Part shown: piece by piece, positions 32,331 to 41,270 of the stretch | How positions within the stretch are numbered: position 1 is the first letter of the stretch | Layout: each line of letters begins with the position of its first letter | NCBI GenBank assembly: GCA_947498125.1 | Contig: CANMJH010000001.1 | Location: 1,550,001 to 1,614,000, forward strand | Direction: 5' to 3' | DNA from: an uncultured Nioella sp. | Lineage (GTDB): Bacteria > Pseudomonadota > Alphaproteobacteria > Rhodobacterales > Rhodobacteraceae | Length of the DNA stretch: 64,000 bases | Position numbers and translations under genes: made by a program | Notes under the pieces: model-generated | Seen by the model: the letters and a program-made list of their open reading frames with translations, nothing else | Databases searched by the model: none | What the model was told of the DNA's origin: nothing

Positions 32331-33220
32331 CAGGCACACCGTTTTTCAAGGCGGCGAAGGGCTATGTGGATGACGGCGGCGAGGCACGTTTCCTGCCCCC
32401 TCTTATGCAATACTTCGGGCGTTCCACCGTCATCGAAGATATTGGACCAAACGAGATGGCAGAGGCCGCATCACAGATTTACCCTGGGCGCGCACGATCG
32501 ACGATCAGGCGACAGGTAATTGGTCCTATTTCAGCCGTAAAACGATGGGCCGCAGGCGAACGCCGGGAACCTGCTGGCGACATAGCCCGCACCAGATGGT
32601 TGACGCCGGAAGAGGCTGAGAGGCTACTGACAGCGGCCGCGCATCTGACCTTACCCAGGCACTCAGATCCAGAAACCGAGACGCTTGCCAAGATCGCGTT
32701 TCTGCTCGGCACCGGCACGCGGACGGGTGAATGTTTCGCAGCCGATGTCGATGATTGGAACAAAGCGACCAATCAAGTCTGGATCTCAGGCGAAGAAACA
32801 GGCGCGGGGAAAACAGCTAAGGCCAGTCGGTGGGTGCAAATGCCGGTTCGGACCCTGACGCTAATCGGCGATAGGCCAATCAAAGGTCGGCTTTTTCGAA
32901 CGCCCTACGGAAAACCAATAGTTTTGCGCAAAAACGGAGGCGGGCAAATGGCAACCGCCTTCAACAATGCGCGCGCAATGGCAGGGCTAGGTGATGACGT
33001 TACCCCCCACGTACTGCGCCACACATGGGCGACGTGGTTCTACGCTCAGACGAAAGACTTTGGCGGCCTGATGGATTTGGGCGGATGGGCTAAGGCCGAT
33101 ATGGCCAACCGATATCGGAAGCTTGCGCCAGCCGATCTTAGCGAACGGCTGCTTGCGCATGGGTGGGAATTTCGGCAAGAATTTGGCAAGCCAGATCTAC
33201 GCACTATTGCAGTCGGTTAA
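32135..33220 (+). CDS. int: Tyrosine integrase
   Basis: 361 residues. A TTG start at 32135 has the best ribosome site (GGGAGGAGC); a longer frame from 32072 is possible. The N-terminal arm-binding and core domains include WTVDFSVQGRRIRKRLGIRD. The catalytic domain shows Arg in LGTGTRTGECFAA (about residue 196), HVLRHTWATW (about 290-300) and the Tyr nucleophile in MANRYRKL (about 327). It would insert the element into tRNA-Ser(GCU). It lies about 8 kb from attR, unusual for a tRNA-site integrase. Confidence 0.93.
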   Translation: MPQKEWEPKWSEQAGCWTVDFSVQGRRIRKRLGIRDRGERSLARQAAKNLWQECWQDHLNPEPEITGTPFFKAAKGYVDDGGEARFLPPLMQYFGRSTVIEDIGPNEMAEAASQIYPGRARSTIRRQVIGPISAVKRWAAGERREPAGDIARTRWLTPEEAERLLTAAAHLTLPRHSDPETETLAKIAFLLGTGTRTGECFAADVDDWNKATNQVWISGEETGAGKTAKASRWVQMPVRTLTLIGDRPIKGRLFRTPYGKPIVLRKNGGGQMATAFNNARAMAGLGDDVTPHVLRHTWATWFYAQTKDFGGLMDLGGWAKADMANRYRKLAPADLSERLLAHGWEFRQEFGKPDLRTIAVG

Positions 33221-33744
33221 TAACATAATATTTTTAATTGTTTACGCGAAATTTCTAAACGGAAATTCGTCCTCCATTCACAAACCGACATTACCTCGAA
33301 TTTGAATTAAGTTCGTTAACTTGGCATTCGTCTTGAGTCTCAATAACTGGATCGTGGCCAACAAAAAACTGCCGCAAATGATCGAACCGCCGGGCATTGA
33401 TTCTGCGACAGGCATGTCGCCTGCGGGGACTCTGCGGTAAGGACCGTTGACTTTCTTTAATCGTTTTCGCGGCTCGACGCCGCCGTCGGGTTTTAAGAGG
33501 GGAGCACTGGGCGGTATAGGCGCGAAGTCTTACAAATATTGTCCAGCCGCGAAAGTTCGCACTGGGCCATAACGACGGCAATGCGCAGATAGCGAACTTT
33601 GCAAAGTGCAGCACCGGCCCATAAGAGGCATTCATCTGGTCTGGCCGCGCCGCATCGCAGCTTCCCGTAAGCGGACGTTGCCATACCGCGCTGAATGATC
33701 TTTAAGTGGGCGCTGTCTTCACTCTGCTCGAAAGCTGAATTCCA
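33221..33744. other. Non-coding region between integrase and cargo
   Basis: 524 bases with no convincing gene. The first 80 bases are A+T-rich. Opposing frames of 100-114 codons across the rest are rich in Arg, Cys and Ser and look like chance. An AGGGGAGC octamer at 33497-33504 recalls the att repeat, but the match does not extend, so it is not called as an inner att site. Confidence 0.5.
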
Positions 33745-33930
33745 ATGATACGACCGCCACATAGTTCGCCTGCAGATGATCGAGCAAGAGAGCAAAATGA
33801 AGAGCTAAAGCGAATTGCAAATGCCGCGTCGAAGGCTTGGTACAAAGGCGCTACAGGTTGGTTTGCTCTCGTCGCTGCAATCGCTGGACTGATAGCAGCA
33901 TGTGCCAGTCTATGGACAGCACTTGGCTGA
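33745..33930 (+). CDS. Small membrane protein upstream of the OLD nuclease
   Basis: 61 residues. The N-terminus is soluble and charged (SSPADDRAREQNEELKRIAN), then a single C-terminal membrane segment (about residues 38-57, GWFALVAAIAGLIAACASLW). No family is recognised. The ribosome site is weak (GAAAGCTG). It lies 119 bp before the OLD-type gene and may be the first gene of the cargo, or a free-standing small protein. Confidence 0.45.
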   Translation: MIRPPHSSPADDRAREQNEELKRIANAASKAWYKGATGWFALVAAIAGLIAACASLWTALG

Positions 33931-34049
33931 TCGAAGGTAGCCAAAGCGATTGGGAAATCTGCTCACGCCTTCACCTTCAAGTTGTGCCGCGCAGGTGATA
34001 ACGTCTGGCTAGATTGATTGCCGTCAGGCATCCAAATGTGGATTGTTTT

Positions 34050-36116
34050 ATGAGATTAGGACGAATTGGTGTTAAGAACTTTCGGCGACTAAAGAATGTC
34101 GAAGTAGTCTTTGAAGCAGACGAAACTGTATTTGTTGGCCCGAACAACAGCGGAAAGACATCTGCCACCGCGGCTGTCCGCTCGTTCTTGGGAAGACGTG
34201 AGTTCAAAATACACGACTTTTCAGCTTCTGAAATTAGTCGGCTTGATAGGCTAGGGGCTGGCGAAGAGATCGAGACCATACCTTCAATTCAATTGGACCT
34301 TTGGTTCTCGGTCGATCCAGATCATATTAGTTTCGGTCAAGTCATATCTCTTTCCACGGGTGTTTCGCTGGACTTCACGGAGATCGGCATTCGTTGCTCG
34401 CTGGAACTCAAATCGAGAGAAGATCTACTAAGTGACTATGACACGGCGTTTCCTCAAAAAGAAGGTGGCTCCAGAGGGAGAAGCCTGAGCCATTTCCTCG
34501 GTTTGGAAAACAAGCTGAAACAGCATTTCCACATCACCTACTTTTCCCTTGAAAACCAAGAAGGAGAACAAGTGGTGACACTCGTCGATCCTTCCGAAGG
34601 AAAGCGAATACTGAAACGATTTCTTCGGGTTGACTTCGTTGATGCTCAGAGAAACATCGACGATGAAAACGCAACACGAAGTAACAAGCTCTCCGAGGCG
34701 TTTGCCGCCTACTACAAGGATAACTTGGATCAGGCCGAGGCAAGTGAAGAAGCAATCGGCATAATCGACAAGAATAATGAAGAGCTTTCACAACACTATG
34801 AAAAACACTTCAAATCCTTAATGGGGACCATTCAGAGCTTGGGATTTCCACAGGTAAATGACCGTGAATTAAGGGTGATTTCATCCCTGAGCCCGCAAGA
34901 TGCCCTCAAAGGGAACACAGAGCTTTATTACAATGACCCTGACAGCAAACACGCTCTGCCAGAGGCATACAATGGCCTGGGTTTCAAAAATTTGGTCTTC
35001 ATGGCTGTGCAGATTGATCACAACCATCGACAATGGCTTGCCACAGAAGAAAACCGCCCGCTTTGTCACGTGATTTTTGTGGAGGAACCGGAGGTTCACC
35101 TGCACGTCCAAGTGCAGCAAACTTTCATTAAGAAGATGTGGGGCTTGCTTGAGGCCGCGTCACCAGTAGGGATTAGTCCACCTCAACTGGCTATAACAAC
35201 CCATTCGTCGCATATTCTGGATACGGTCGATTTCTCAAAGGTTCGGTATTTTCGACGTTGTTGTGATGCGGAAGCGCCTGCCGGAGAACCAACAAAACTG
35301 GACGTGACCACGATCCACAGCCTTGGCGATTTCGCGCCAGAAGAAATTGATGACGAAGGCAATGACGTAGACCCGAACGTGACCATTAATTTCTTGCAAA
35401 AATATCTTAAGCTTACTCACTGCGACTTGTTTTTCGCCGACGCCGCAATTTTAGTCGAAGGAACGGTCGAAAAGCTGTTGCTGCCCAAGATGGTTAAGAA
35501 ATCTGCTACAAAGCTGGATTCCAACTACCTTACAATTCTCGAAGTAGGCGGGGCATATGCTCTTCGTTTCGCGGATCTGCTTGAATTTTTGCACATCCCG
35601 TATTTGGTGATAACCGATATTGATGCAGTTGACCCCGCGAACAATCGAAAGGCATGTCGGTCGGATCATGCTGGTGCGGTAACGTCGAACGCATCATTGA
35701 AGTCATTTTTCCCTGATGACGCTATTGCAGCGCTCAACGCGCTTCCTAACCCTGACCATGTACAGTCAGATGGAAACAGGTATGTGGCGTTCCAAAAATC
35801 CGGGATCAGCGAATGGCAGGGAGTAAATCGAGAATTTCACGGGCGTACGCTCGAAGAAACATTTGTTTATGAAAACTTGGCACATTTCTCGGATGGCAAC
35901 CTAAGCATCGGCGTCGAGCTTCCCGAAGATCACAACGAACTCATTGAGGCAGTATTCAAACGCATTGGCAGCAGGTCGTTCAAAAAGACAGAATTCGCGC
36001 TCGACTTGTTGTCTAACGATGATGAGTGGGCAACTCCTATCTACATCTCCGATGGTCTAATTTGGCTCCAAGAAAAACTCAATCCACCAGTTCCGAACCC
36101 AGAAGCTGCACAATGA
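34050..36116 (+). CDS. OLD-family ATPase/TOPRIM nuclease (class 2, GajA-like)
   Basis: 688 residues from the ATG at 34050; a TTG at 34014 would add twelve. The ABC-type ATPase has Walker A VGPNNSGKTS (about residues 29-38), Walker B FVEEPEVHLH (about 343) and the switch His in ITTHSSHIL (about 384). The TOPRIM nuclease has ILVEGTVEKLLLP (about 466-478) and ITDIDAVDP (about 520). Its stop overlaps the start of a UvrD-like helicase, the class 2 OLD arrangement seen in Gabija anti-phage systems. Larger than Bacillus GajA. Probably a DNA nuclease held in check by nucleotides until infection. Confidence 0.88.
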   Translation: MRLGRIGVKNFRRLKNVEVVFEADETVFVGPNNSGKTSATAAVRSFLGRREFKIHDFSASEISRLDRLGAGEEIETIPSIQLDLWFSVDPDHISFGQVISLSTGVSLDFTEIGIRCSLELKSREDLLSDYDTAFPQKEGGSRGRSLSHFLGLENKLKQHFHITYFSLENQEGEQVVTLVDPSEGKRILKRFLRVDFVDAQRNIDDENATRSNKLSEAFAAYYKDNLDQAEASEEAIGIIDKNNEELSQHYEKHFKSLMGTIQSLGFPQVNDRELRVISSLSPQDALKGNTELYYNDPDSKHALPEAYNGLGFKNLVFMAVQIDHNHRQWLATEENRPLCHVIFVEEPEVHLHVQVQQTFIKKMWGLLEAASPVGISPPQLAITTHSSHILDTVDFSKVRYFRRCCDAEAPAGEPTKLDVTTIHSLGDFAPEEIDDEGNDVDPNVTINFLQKYLKLTHCDLFFADAAILVEGTVEKLLLPKMVKKSATKLDSNYLTILEVGGAYALRFADLLEFLHIPYLVITDIDAVDPANNRKACRSDHAGAVTSNASLKSFFPDDAIAALNALPNPDHVQSDGNRYVAFQKSGISEWQGVNREFHGRTLEETFVYENLAHFSDGNLSIGVELPEDHNELIEAVFKRIGSRSFKKTEFALDLLSNDDEWATPIYISDGLIWLQEKLNPPVPNPEAAQ

Positions 36117-37960
36117 CCTCAAATTTGATACCAACTCAGGCTGACACGCTGATTTCCGAATGCTTGGAAACGTCCCGGTCGTTTGCGGTCGTTGCTGGCG
36201 CTGGTTCAGGCAAGACTACGTCGCTAGTTGAAGCTCTAAAGCAGGTTCGGGAGCAGCGAGGGAAAGAACTGCGACAAGCCGGGCAGAGAATCGTTTGCAT
36301 AACCTATACCAACAGGGCCGTAGACGTTATCTCATCGCGCCTGAAGTTTGATGACTTGTTCCTTATATCGACGTTACACGGTTTTCTTTGGGGCGAGATT
36401 TCTAGATTTCAGAACGATATTCGAGAGGCTCTAAAGTCCAAAATCATTCCCGACCACTTGGACAAAGCACAAGAAAAAAACACCGGAAAGAACACCAAGA
36501 CAGCCCGCCGAGCAAAGGCCAAAGTTGACCGGCTCTCCGCCGCCCTAGAAGTAATCGATGAAGTACCCGAATTTCGGTACACGGAAGTAGCGGCAAGCAA
36601 TTATGTCGAAGGCATCATCAATCATGATGATATGATCGACATATCGGCGCACCTCATCCTAACCAAACCGGTTCTGAGGAAAGCGCTCGGCTTCAAATTC
36701 CCTTACATTTTTGTGGACGAAGCTCAGGACACTTTTGACAACGTTGTCGAAGCGTTGAACGCAATCTGTGCAGACGAAGGTCTTCCCATTGTTGGTTATT
36801 TCGGCGATCCGATGCAGCAAATCTACGACAAGAGAGCCGGATCATTCTCCGGTCCTGTAGGGGCTATTGACATTACGAAGACCGAAAATTTTCGGTGTTC
36901 AACCAGCGTGTTGACTTTGCTGAATGCTTTTCGAAAGGATGTCCAACAAGTTGCTGCCGGTGGCAATGCCGACCGAGTAGGCAGTGTAGAAATGACTATC
37001 GTCCAAGCACCAAATCCGACCGGTGGGCGAGGCAGGTATTCCGATGAAGAACTTGCCCAAGTATCGGCCAAGTTTGATGACGCCCTTGAAAAGTGGGGTT
37101 GGTCTGACCGAAACGGCGTAAAGCGCCTCTTTTTGGTGAGACAAATGATTGCTCGCCGACAGGACTTCAGCGACTTGCACAGGTTGTTCACGGGGCCCTT
37201 CGCATCGTCCAAGGCACAAGAAGAGTACGAAGCGGGTTCCCACGCTTTGCTCAAGCCGTTCATTGAGTTCTTGTTCCCGCTGGTCCAAGCCCATGGGGAG
37301 GAAAAGAAGAAGGACCTCATAGACGTCTTCAGAAAAGTCTCGCCGAAGTACCATCCTCAGGGGCCAAGTGCAGATCAACCGTTCAAAACCATCCTGGCTC
37401 AAGTTTTGGCTCATGCAGACGTGTTGTCAGAAATGTGGGAAAAATGCACGGCTCACGACCTGCTTCTCTATTGTCATGAAAATCTTCTCCTAGATTTCTC
37501 GGACCGCGTTGTGGACCACTTGGAACGGGAGTGCCGAACAGAAGAGTTTGACGACGACAACCCGGATCATGTCCTTGAAAAGGGCGACTGGTTAGCTGAC
37601 GTATTCTTCACGATGGGCACATCGGAGATGGCCAATTACGTGAACTTCGTGACTGACAACACGCCTCTGAGTACCCAGCACGGAGTAAAGGGTGAGGAAT
37701 ACAATGACGTGCTGGTCGTTTTTGATGACGTAGAAGCAGCTTGGAACCAATACAGCTTCCGAAAAACTCTGACGCCGGAAACGGCAGGGGAACCATCTGA
37801 TGGACAACGCGATAAGAGCGAGAAACTGGCCTACGTTTGTTTCTCGAGGGCGGAGGACAACCTGAGAATTCTATTCTTTTCGCAAGACGCAGAATCTTCC
37901 AAGAATGAATTGGTTGCCGCTGAATTTCTTTCCGAAGATCAGATAATGGTACTGAGTTGA
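36113..37960 (+). CDS. UvrD/PcrA-like helicase (GajB-like)
   Basis: 615 residues. Q-motif IPTQADTLISE, motif I VVAGAGSGKTTSL (about residues 26-38), Ia RIVCITYTNRAVDVI, II FVDEAQD (about 200), III YFGDPMQQIYD, IV NFRCSTSVLTL, V QHGVKGEEYNDVLVVFDD, VI YVCFSRAEDNLRI. All superfamily 1A motifs are present, so activity is likely. The ATG overlaps the OLD stop. In Gabija the helicase senses or unwinds DNA and partners the OLD nuclease. Confidence 0.9.
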   Translation: MTSNLIPTQADTLISECLETSRSFAVVAGAGSGKTTSLVEALKQVREQRGKELRQAGQRIVCITYTNRAVDVISSRLKFDDLFLISTLHGFLWGEISRFQNDIREALKSKIIPDHLDKAQEKNTGKNTKTARRAKAKVDRLSAALEVIDEVPEFRYTEVAASNYVEGIINHDDMIDISAHLILTKPVLRKALGFKFPYIFVDEAQDTFDNVVEALNAICADEGLPIVGYFGDPMQQIYDKRAGSFSGPVGAIDITKTENFRCSTSVLTLLNAFRKDVQQVAAGGNADRVGSVEMTIVQAPNPTGGRGRYSDEELAQVSAKFDDALEKWGWSDRNGVKRLFLVRQMIARRQDFSDLHRLFTGPFASSKAQEEYEAGSHALLKPFIEFLFPLVQAHGEEKKKDLIDVFRKVSPKYHPQGPSADQPFKTILAQVLAHADVLSEMWEKCTAHDLLLYCHENLLLDFSDRVVDHLERECRTEEFDDDNPDHVLEKGDWLADVFFTMGTSEMANYVNFVTDNTPLSTQHGVKGEEYNDVLVVFDDVEAAWNQYSFRKTLTPETAGEPSDGQRDKSEKLAYVCFSRAEDNLRILFFSQDAESSKNELVAAEFLSEDQIMVLS

Positions 37961-37996
37961 CCCCGCTGTTTAGTCTCAGACCTATACAGGTGAGCT

Positions 37997-38851
37997 TTGA
38001 GCAAAACTCGGCACCCCAATGGTAATCTAATCGAAGGCAAACAACTCGTTCGCTCTGTGCCAGACGACGTTTTTTGCTTTCCAAGATCCGATCTTTGGAA
38101 GCCGACGATGTGGAACATCATCGGGGACTATTTGGGGCAAGATGTCAAAGACGAGTTTGTTCGAAATCCTCCAAAGTACGTCGTGTCGGATGACCTCAGT
38201 TGGCTGGACGAAATAATTCTTGAGACACGCGATCAATTTGTTTCAATGAAACAAATCGCAGCTGAGCGGATGGCCTCGCACTATCGCGCCTTTCGGGCAT
38301 CACACGGAACCCGAACAGCCTATATAGATAGTTTTTATTGCCAAGGGTTGAGAAAGCTTCGCTCTGATGAGTTCGACAGGCTCGCTCGCGAACTGCTTCT
38401 CACCCAAGAGTTTTCTTATGCCTCTGAGAAGTCTCTCATTGCGGCAATAGAAGAGATCGATGCCAAAGGACCAGGATGCAGGGAGGGCTACCTTTACTTC
38501 TGCGCGGATGAGCAGGAGCTCTTAGAAGACGCCGGACATTATTTGATCTACGGCAGTGAGTACTTGTATTGCCTCGCTATTCGCGTTGTTGGAGCTTGGC
38601 GTGCGCAGAAATTACTTACCTCAATTGGCAAGCCAACGATGATTGTCTGTGATCTTCCGTACAGTTATTTATCTCCCGATCAGCAGGGTGAGTTCGCCGG
38701 AATGTGCCTGGAAGTCATGTTCAGTGAATTGCTAGGGCAGAACGATAACTACGGACATGGTACAGCAATTATGTTGAGCCGCGATGTTCCTCCCAAATAT
38801 ATAGTCGGGCACTATCATCCTCAAAAGATTCGCGATCCCTTCAAGTGGTGA
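37997..38851 (+). CDS. Unrecognised protein following the OLD/UvrD pair
   Basis: 284 residues from a TTG with AGGTGAG five bases upstream; no ATG near. Visible parts: an N-terminal EGKQLVRSVPDDVFCFPRSD, a helical middle (ETRDQFVSMKQIAAERMASH), then GYLYFCADEQELLEDAGHYL, IYGSEYLYCLAIRVVGAW and KPTMIVCDLPYSYLSPDQQG. The last three look like strands of an alpha/beta core with conserved-looking Cys, His and Asp. I do not recognise the family. It starts 36 bases after the helicase stop, same strand and composition, so it may be a third component of the system. Confidence 0.68.
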   Translation: MSKTRHPNGNLIEGKQLVRSVPDDVFCFPRSDLWKPTMWNIIGDYLGQDVKDEFVRNPPKYVVSDDLSWLDEIILETRDQFVSMKQIAAERMASHYRAFRASHGTRTAYIDSFYCQGLRKLRSDEFDRLARELLLTQEFSYASEKSLIAAIEEIDAKGPGCREGYLYFCADEQELLEDAGHYLIYGSEYLYCLAIRVVGAWRAQKLLTSIGKPTMIVCDLPYSYLSPDQQGEFAGMCLEVMFSELLGQNDNYGHGTAIMLSRDVPPKYIVGHYHPQKIRDPFKW

Positions 38852-39124
38852 ATGACCGTTTTCTTCACTCAGACGGGATGATCTTGCACCGATAGCGAAC
38901 GGCAGCTCTCCGCCCAAGGTGCTGGATGGCCATGTCCGCTTCGGAGCTGGCACCGGTCATCTGGCGGTGTCTTGGCGAACGTCGGCTGTGCGGACGAAGC
39001 GGACTTTAAGCCTCCGAATTCAAACTTTCGCTTTGGTTGAAGCGTGGTCATTCGATTTTACGAAGTTGCAAGACAAGCCATGCTGGTAGAATGATAACTA
39101 GATCAACAAGTGTAAGGATTTCCC
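38852..39124. other. Intergenic region between the two cargo modules
   Basis: 273 bases without a convincing gene. The second half is A+T-rich and ends in AAGGATTTCCC before the GTG of the next gene, so a promoter for the pair at 39125-40644 may lie here. Confidence 0.45.
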
Positions 39125-39703
39125 GTGTCGCCACCGTCCGCCACCCTCATTGATGTTGCAGCTTTAGCAGTAAGCGTACTTGGCCTGATAGGGTTGCTGT
39201 TTGCATTCTTGCAGTTTCGACTATCACGCAAGGCAAACGAAGCTTCTGCCCAGGCAGCACGGTCGAGCTTCGTGTTGGAGATTCAAAAGTGGTTTCGCGA
39301 AAATTCGGATGAAGTTAAGTTTTTTTATCGCTTAGACTACGAGTCGAAACCAAATTCCTTCAAGTTTGACCCAGAAATTTTTCCTCATTCCGAAGATGAA
39401 CATCACTTAGATGCGATACTGTACAAACTTGTTTTTGTAGGTGGACTGGTGAGGCGTGGTGTTCTTGAGCCTAGCGACGTCTCATGGATGAGTTTTATTG
39501 TATCTGCTGTTATGGGAAATGAAGAAATTCAAGCATATCTAACGTGGCTTCAAACTGATGACCAGGTGCCTGGTCATTCAGAATTCGTCGAGGCCGTTTT
39601 CCTCTACCAAACCCTCAATGACAAACCAACGGTTAAGAGCAGCGCTCTGGATCAATACATCAAGAATGCGAACTCACGGCATTCTAGGATTCACACTTCA
39701 TGA
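39125..39703 (+). CDS. Membrane-anchored hypothetical protein, partner of a GNAT-like protein
   Basis: 192 residues from a GTG with AAGGA six bases upstream. One N-terminal membrane segment (about residues 10-30, AALAVSVLGLIGLLFAFLQF) is followed by a basic RLSRKANEASAQAARSS helix and a soluble helical domain (VLEIQKWFRENSDEVKFFYR). This outline resembles DUF4760-type proteins. Its stop overlaps the next ATG. Cytosolic domain tethered at the inner membrane is likely. Confidence 0.65.
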   Translation: MSPPSATLIDVAALAVSVLGLIGLLFAFLQFRLSRKANEASAQAARSSFVLEIQKWFRENSDEVKFFYRLDYESKPNSFKFDPEIFPHSEDEHHLDAILYKLVFVGGLVRRGVLEPSDVSWMSFIVSAVMGNEEIQAYLTWLQTDDQVPGHSEFVEAVFLYQTLNDKPTVKSSALDQYIKNANSRHSRIHTS

Positions 39704-40644
39704 TTTCACTTCTTCCCGCTGGAACCCGCGAAATTGGCTGGAAGCAATACGATTGGCTCAATAACTACCTATCTACACTCCCGTCGAGTAAAGATTCGAT
39801 GGCTCATTCTGCCGGATACTTTTTGCACACAGGCAGAAACGGCCTCTTTCTCGTAAGGTATCTTAGTGAAGCCGCGCTTGTAGCAGTTCACCCAAACATA
39901 CAAAACGCCGCTTTGGTGTTGCCTGCGGGTGGGCACTGTACTCCGAAACTATGGGCTCGTCTTTGTCAGTCGATATCTTCAGACGGGATGGATGTCACTT
40001 TAGCACGGATTACCCCCAAACATGCGATCAACATTGAGCAAATGGACTGTTTTGAACCGGTCGAGGAAACGACGCTGGATTGGCGATACCCGGCAGTGGT
40101 TCTCGATACTAGGAAACTGTCGGAGATGGCTGGCGGCACTTATTCGAAGTATCGACAGAAAGTCAGGCGTGCTTTTCGAGACGCACCAGTTGAAGCGGTA
40201 GATCAACAATCCCCTGAATATTTCGAACGGAAGCAAGCTGTCCTTGATATGATCGAGAAGTGGGCCATCGCGGTAAGCGAAATCAAGGACTTCGATACCA
40301 AGCATCTGATTTCAAGCAATCGAGCAGCTTATTTTATGGGAAAGCAGAGTATCAATGAATTGGCCTGTAGAGTTTACTTTTCAGAGGGACGGGCCATTGG
40401 ATTTTGTGCATCCGAGATGACAGAACACAGCCGGACAGCCAACGGTATCGCCATGTGCTTAGATCGCGACTGGGTTGGATGTTCTGAGTACATGTACTGG
40501 AATGAAGCAAGGCTAATGTATGAAAAGGGATACACATTTTACAACATAAATGGCTCTGAAACGGCATCACTGGACAGCTTTAGATCCAAGCTTCGACCGC
40601 ACGAGAGAATTCGTCTCCGGACTTTTCGACTGGCAGGCGCGTGA
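39700..40644 (+). CDS. GNAT/DUF2156-like acyltransferase-fold protein
   Basis: 314 residues. The C-terminal half shows a GNAT-like pattern: YSKYRQKVRRAFRDAPVEAV, AIGFCASEMTEHSRTANGIA, YWNEARLMYEKGYTFYNING and LDSFRSKLRPHERIRL, recalling FemAB and phosphatidylglycerol lysyltransferase domains where 'E....G....N.G...' and 'F...L.P' recur. The ATG overlaps the stop of the membrane protein. The two may modify lipid, peptide or tRNA-derived substrates at the membrane. Substrate is unknown. Confidence 0.62.
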   Translation: MISLLPAGTREIGWKQYDWLNNYLSTLPSSKDSMAHSAGYFLHTGRNGLFLVRYLSEAALVAVHPNIQNAALVLPAGGHCTPKLWARLCQSISSDGMDVTLARITPKHAINIEQMDCFEPVEETTLDWRYPAVVLDTRKLSEMAGGTYSKYRQKVRRAFRDAPVEAVDQQSPEYFERKQAVLDMIEKWAIAVSEIKDFDTKHLISSNRAAYFMGKQSINELACRVYFSEGRAIGFCASEMTEHSRTANGIAMCLDRDWVGCSEYMYWNEARLMYEKGYTFYNINGSETASLDSFRSKLRPHERIRLRTFRLAGA

Positions 40645-40795
40645 CTAAGTCAGCGGCACAATGTCGGCAATGTCCTCGGTTGCGGTCCTTCGTGCTACCT
40701 GCAGCATTTTGCAGTTTGGGCTCAGATCAGGCTTTAGCCGCACTCAAGAGCAAAGTCGGCTCTGGACTGGATGCGTCCGTCGGTAGCGAAAATTT

Positions 40796-41080
40796 GGTGG
40801 GCAGATAGCCACGGCCTTTAAAGCGTGCGGGATTTCCGGGCTGGGCGATGACGTCACCCCGTTAGTGCTGCGTCACGCCTGGACGACGTTGTTCTATGCG
40901 TAGACCAGAGACTTCGATCGCCTCATGGATCTGTGCCGATGGGCCAAAGCTGATATGGCCAACCGATATCGCAAACTCGCGTCTGCCGATCTCAGCCAAC
41001 TACTGCTTGCGATGGGTAGGATTTTCGGCAAGAATTTGGCAAGCCAAACCAACGCACGCTGTCAAATCAAATCTTTGTGA
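40796..41080 (+). pseudogene. Decayed 3' end of a second tyrosine integrase
   Basis: The frame from 40796 reads GGQIATAFKACGISGLGDDV, LRHAWTTLFYA, a TAG stop, then RDFDRLMDLCRWAKADMANR and YRKLASADLSQLLLAMG. It matches the last about 85 residues of the integrase at 32135-33220 (GGGQMATAFNNARAMAGLGD..., ADMANRYRKLAPADLSERLL). The 5' two-thirds are missing and one stop interrupts it. The HxxR and Tyr positions remain visible. It ends 43 bp from attR, where an integrase normally sits, so it marks an older element or an older end of this one. Confidence 0.9.
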
Positions 41081-41123
41081 ATAATTTCAATAGATTATCT
41101 GACAATTCAATCAGATCAACCCG

Positions 41124-41182
41124 CCCTTAGCAGGGGAGCGCCTTCGACCACTCGGCCACGTCTCCGCTGACGGGTTTAGCGG
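41124..41182. repeat. attR: right attachment-site repeat with orphan tRNA 5' half
   Basis: 41124-41166 equals 1405-1447 exactly, and the match continues to 41182 with two mismatches. It contains the 5' half of tRNA-Ser(GCU) from anticodon loop to 5' end, on the minus strand, with no 3' half beside it. What lies to the right (TTGTAT and TAAACC on the minus strand, 18 bases apart) is probably the original host promoter of the tRNA. Confidence 0.92.
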
Positions 41183-41270
41183 GAATTAATATGGGGATAC
41201 AACCCAGAAAACACCTGACTTTGTGCGAAAGCGCTGCGAGGTAGGAGAAAAGGCAAATGAAGGCATTCAA

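Larger units (their letters stand above)
1448..41123. mobile_element. Integrated siphovirus-type prophage with defence-like cargo
   Basis: About 39.7 kb lie between two copies of a 43-bp exact att repeat in tRNA-Ser(GCU). It contains tyrosine integrase, xis-like protein, CI/Cro-like regulators, HNH, small and large terminase, portal, ClpP-like protease, HK97-type capsid, head-tail connectors, tail tube, tape measure, NlpC-like, J-like and fibre proteins, and a lysozyme/Rz/Rz1 lysis set. Structural genes read leftward; integrase and lysogeny genes read rightward. Several tail genes (GTA gp10-like, DUF3168, NlpC-like) resemble those of rhodobacterial gene transfer agents. The right 8 kb is cargo between the integrase and attR. 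Confidence 0.93.

Noticed and set aside
1448-33220. Reading the virion genes as a gene transfer agent rather than a prophage
   Set aside because: Although some tail genes are GTA-like, integrase, xis-like gene, att repeats, repressor switch and HNH are present, which a GTA cluster lacks.
33490-33520. Possible inner att site after the integrase
   Set aside because: Only an AGGGGAGC octamer resembles the att repeat; flanking bases do not match.
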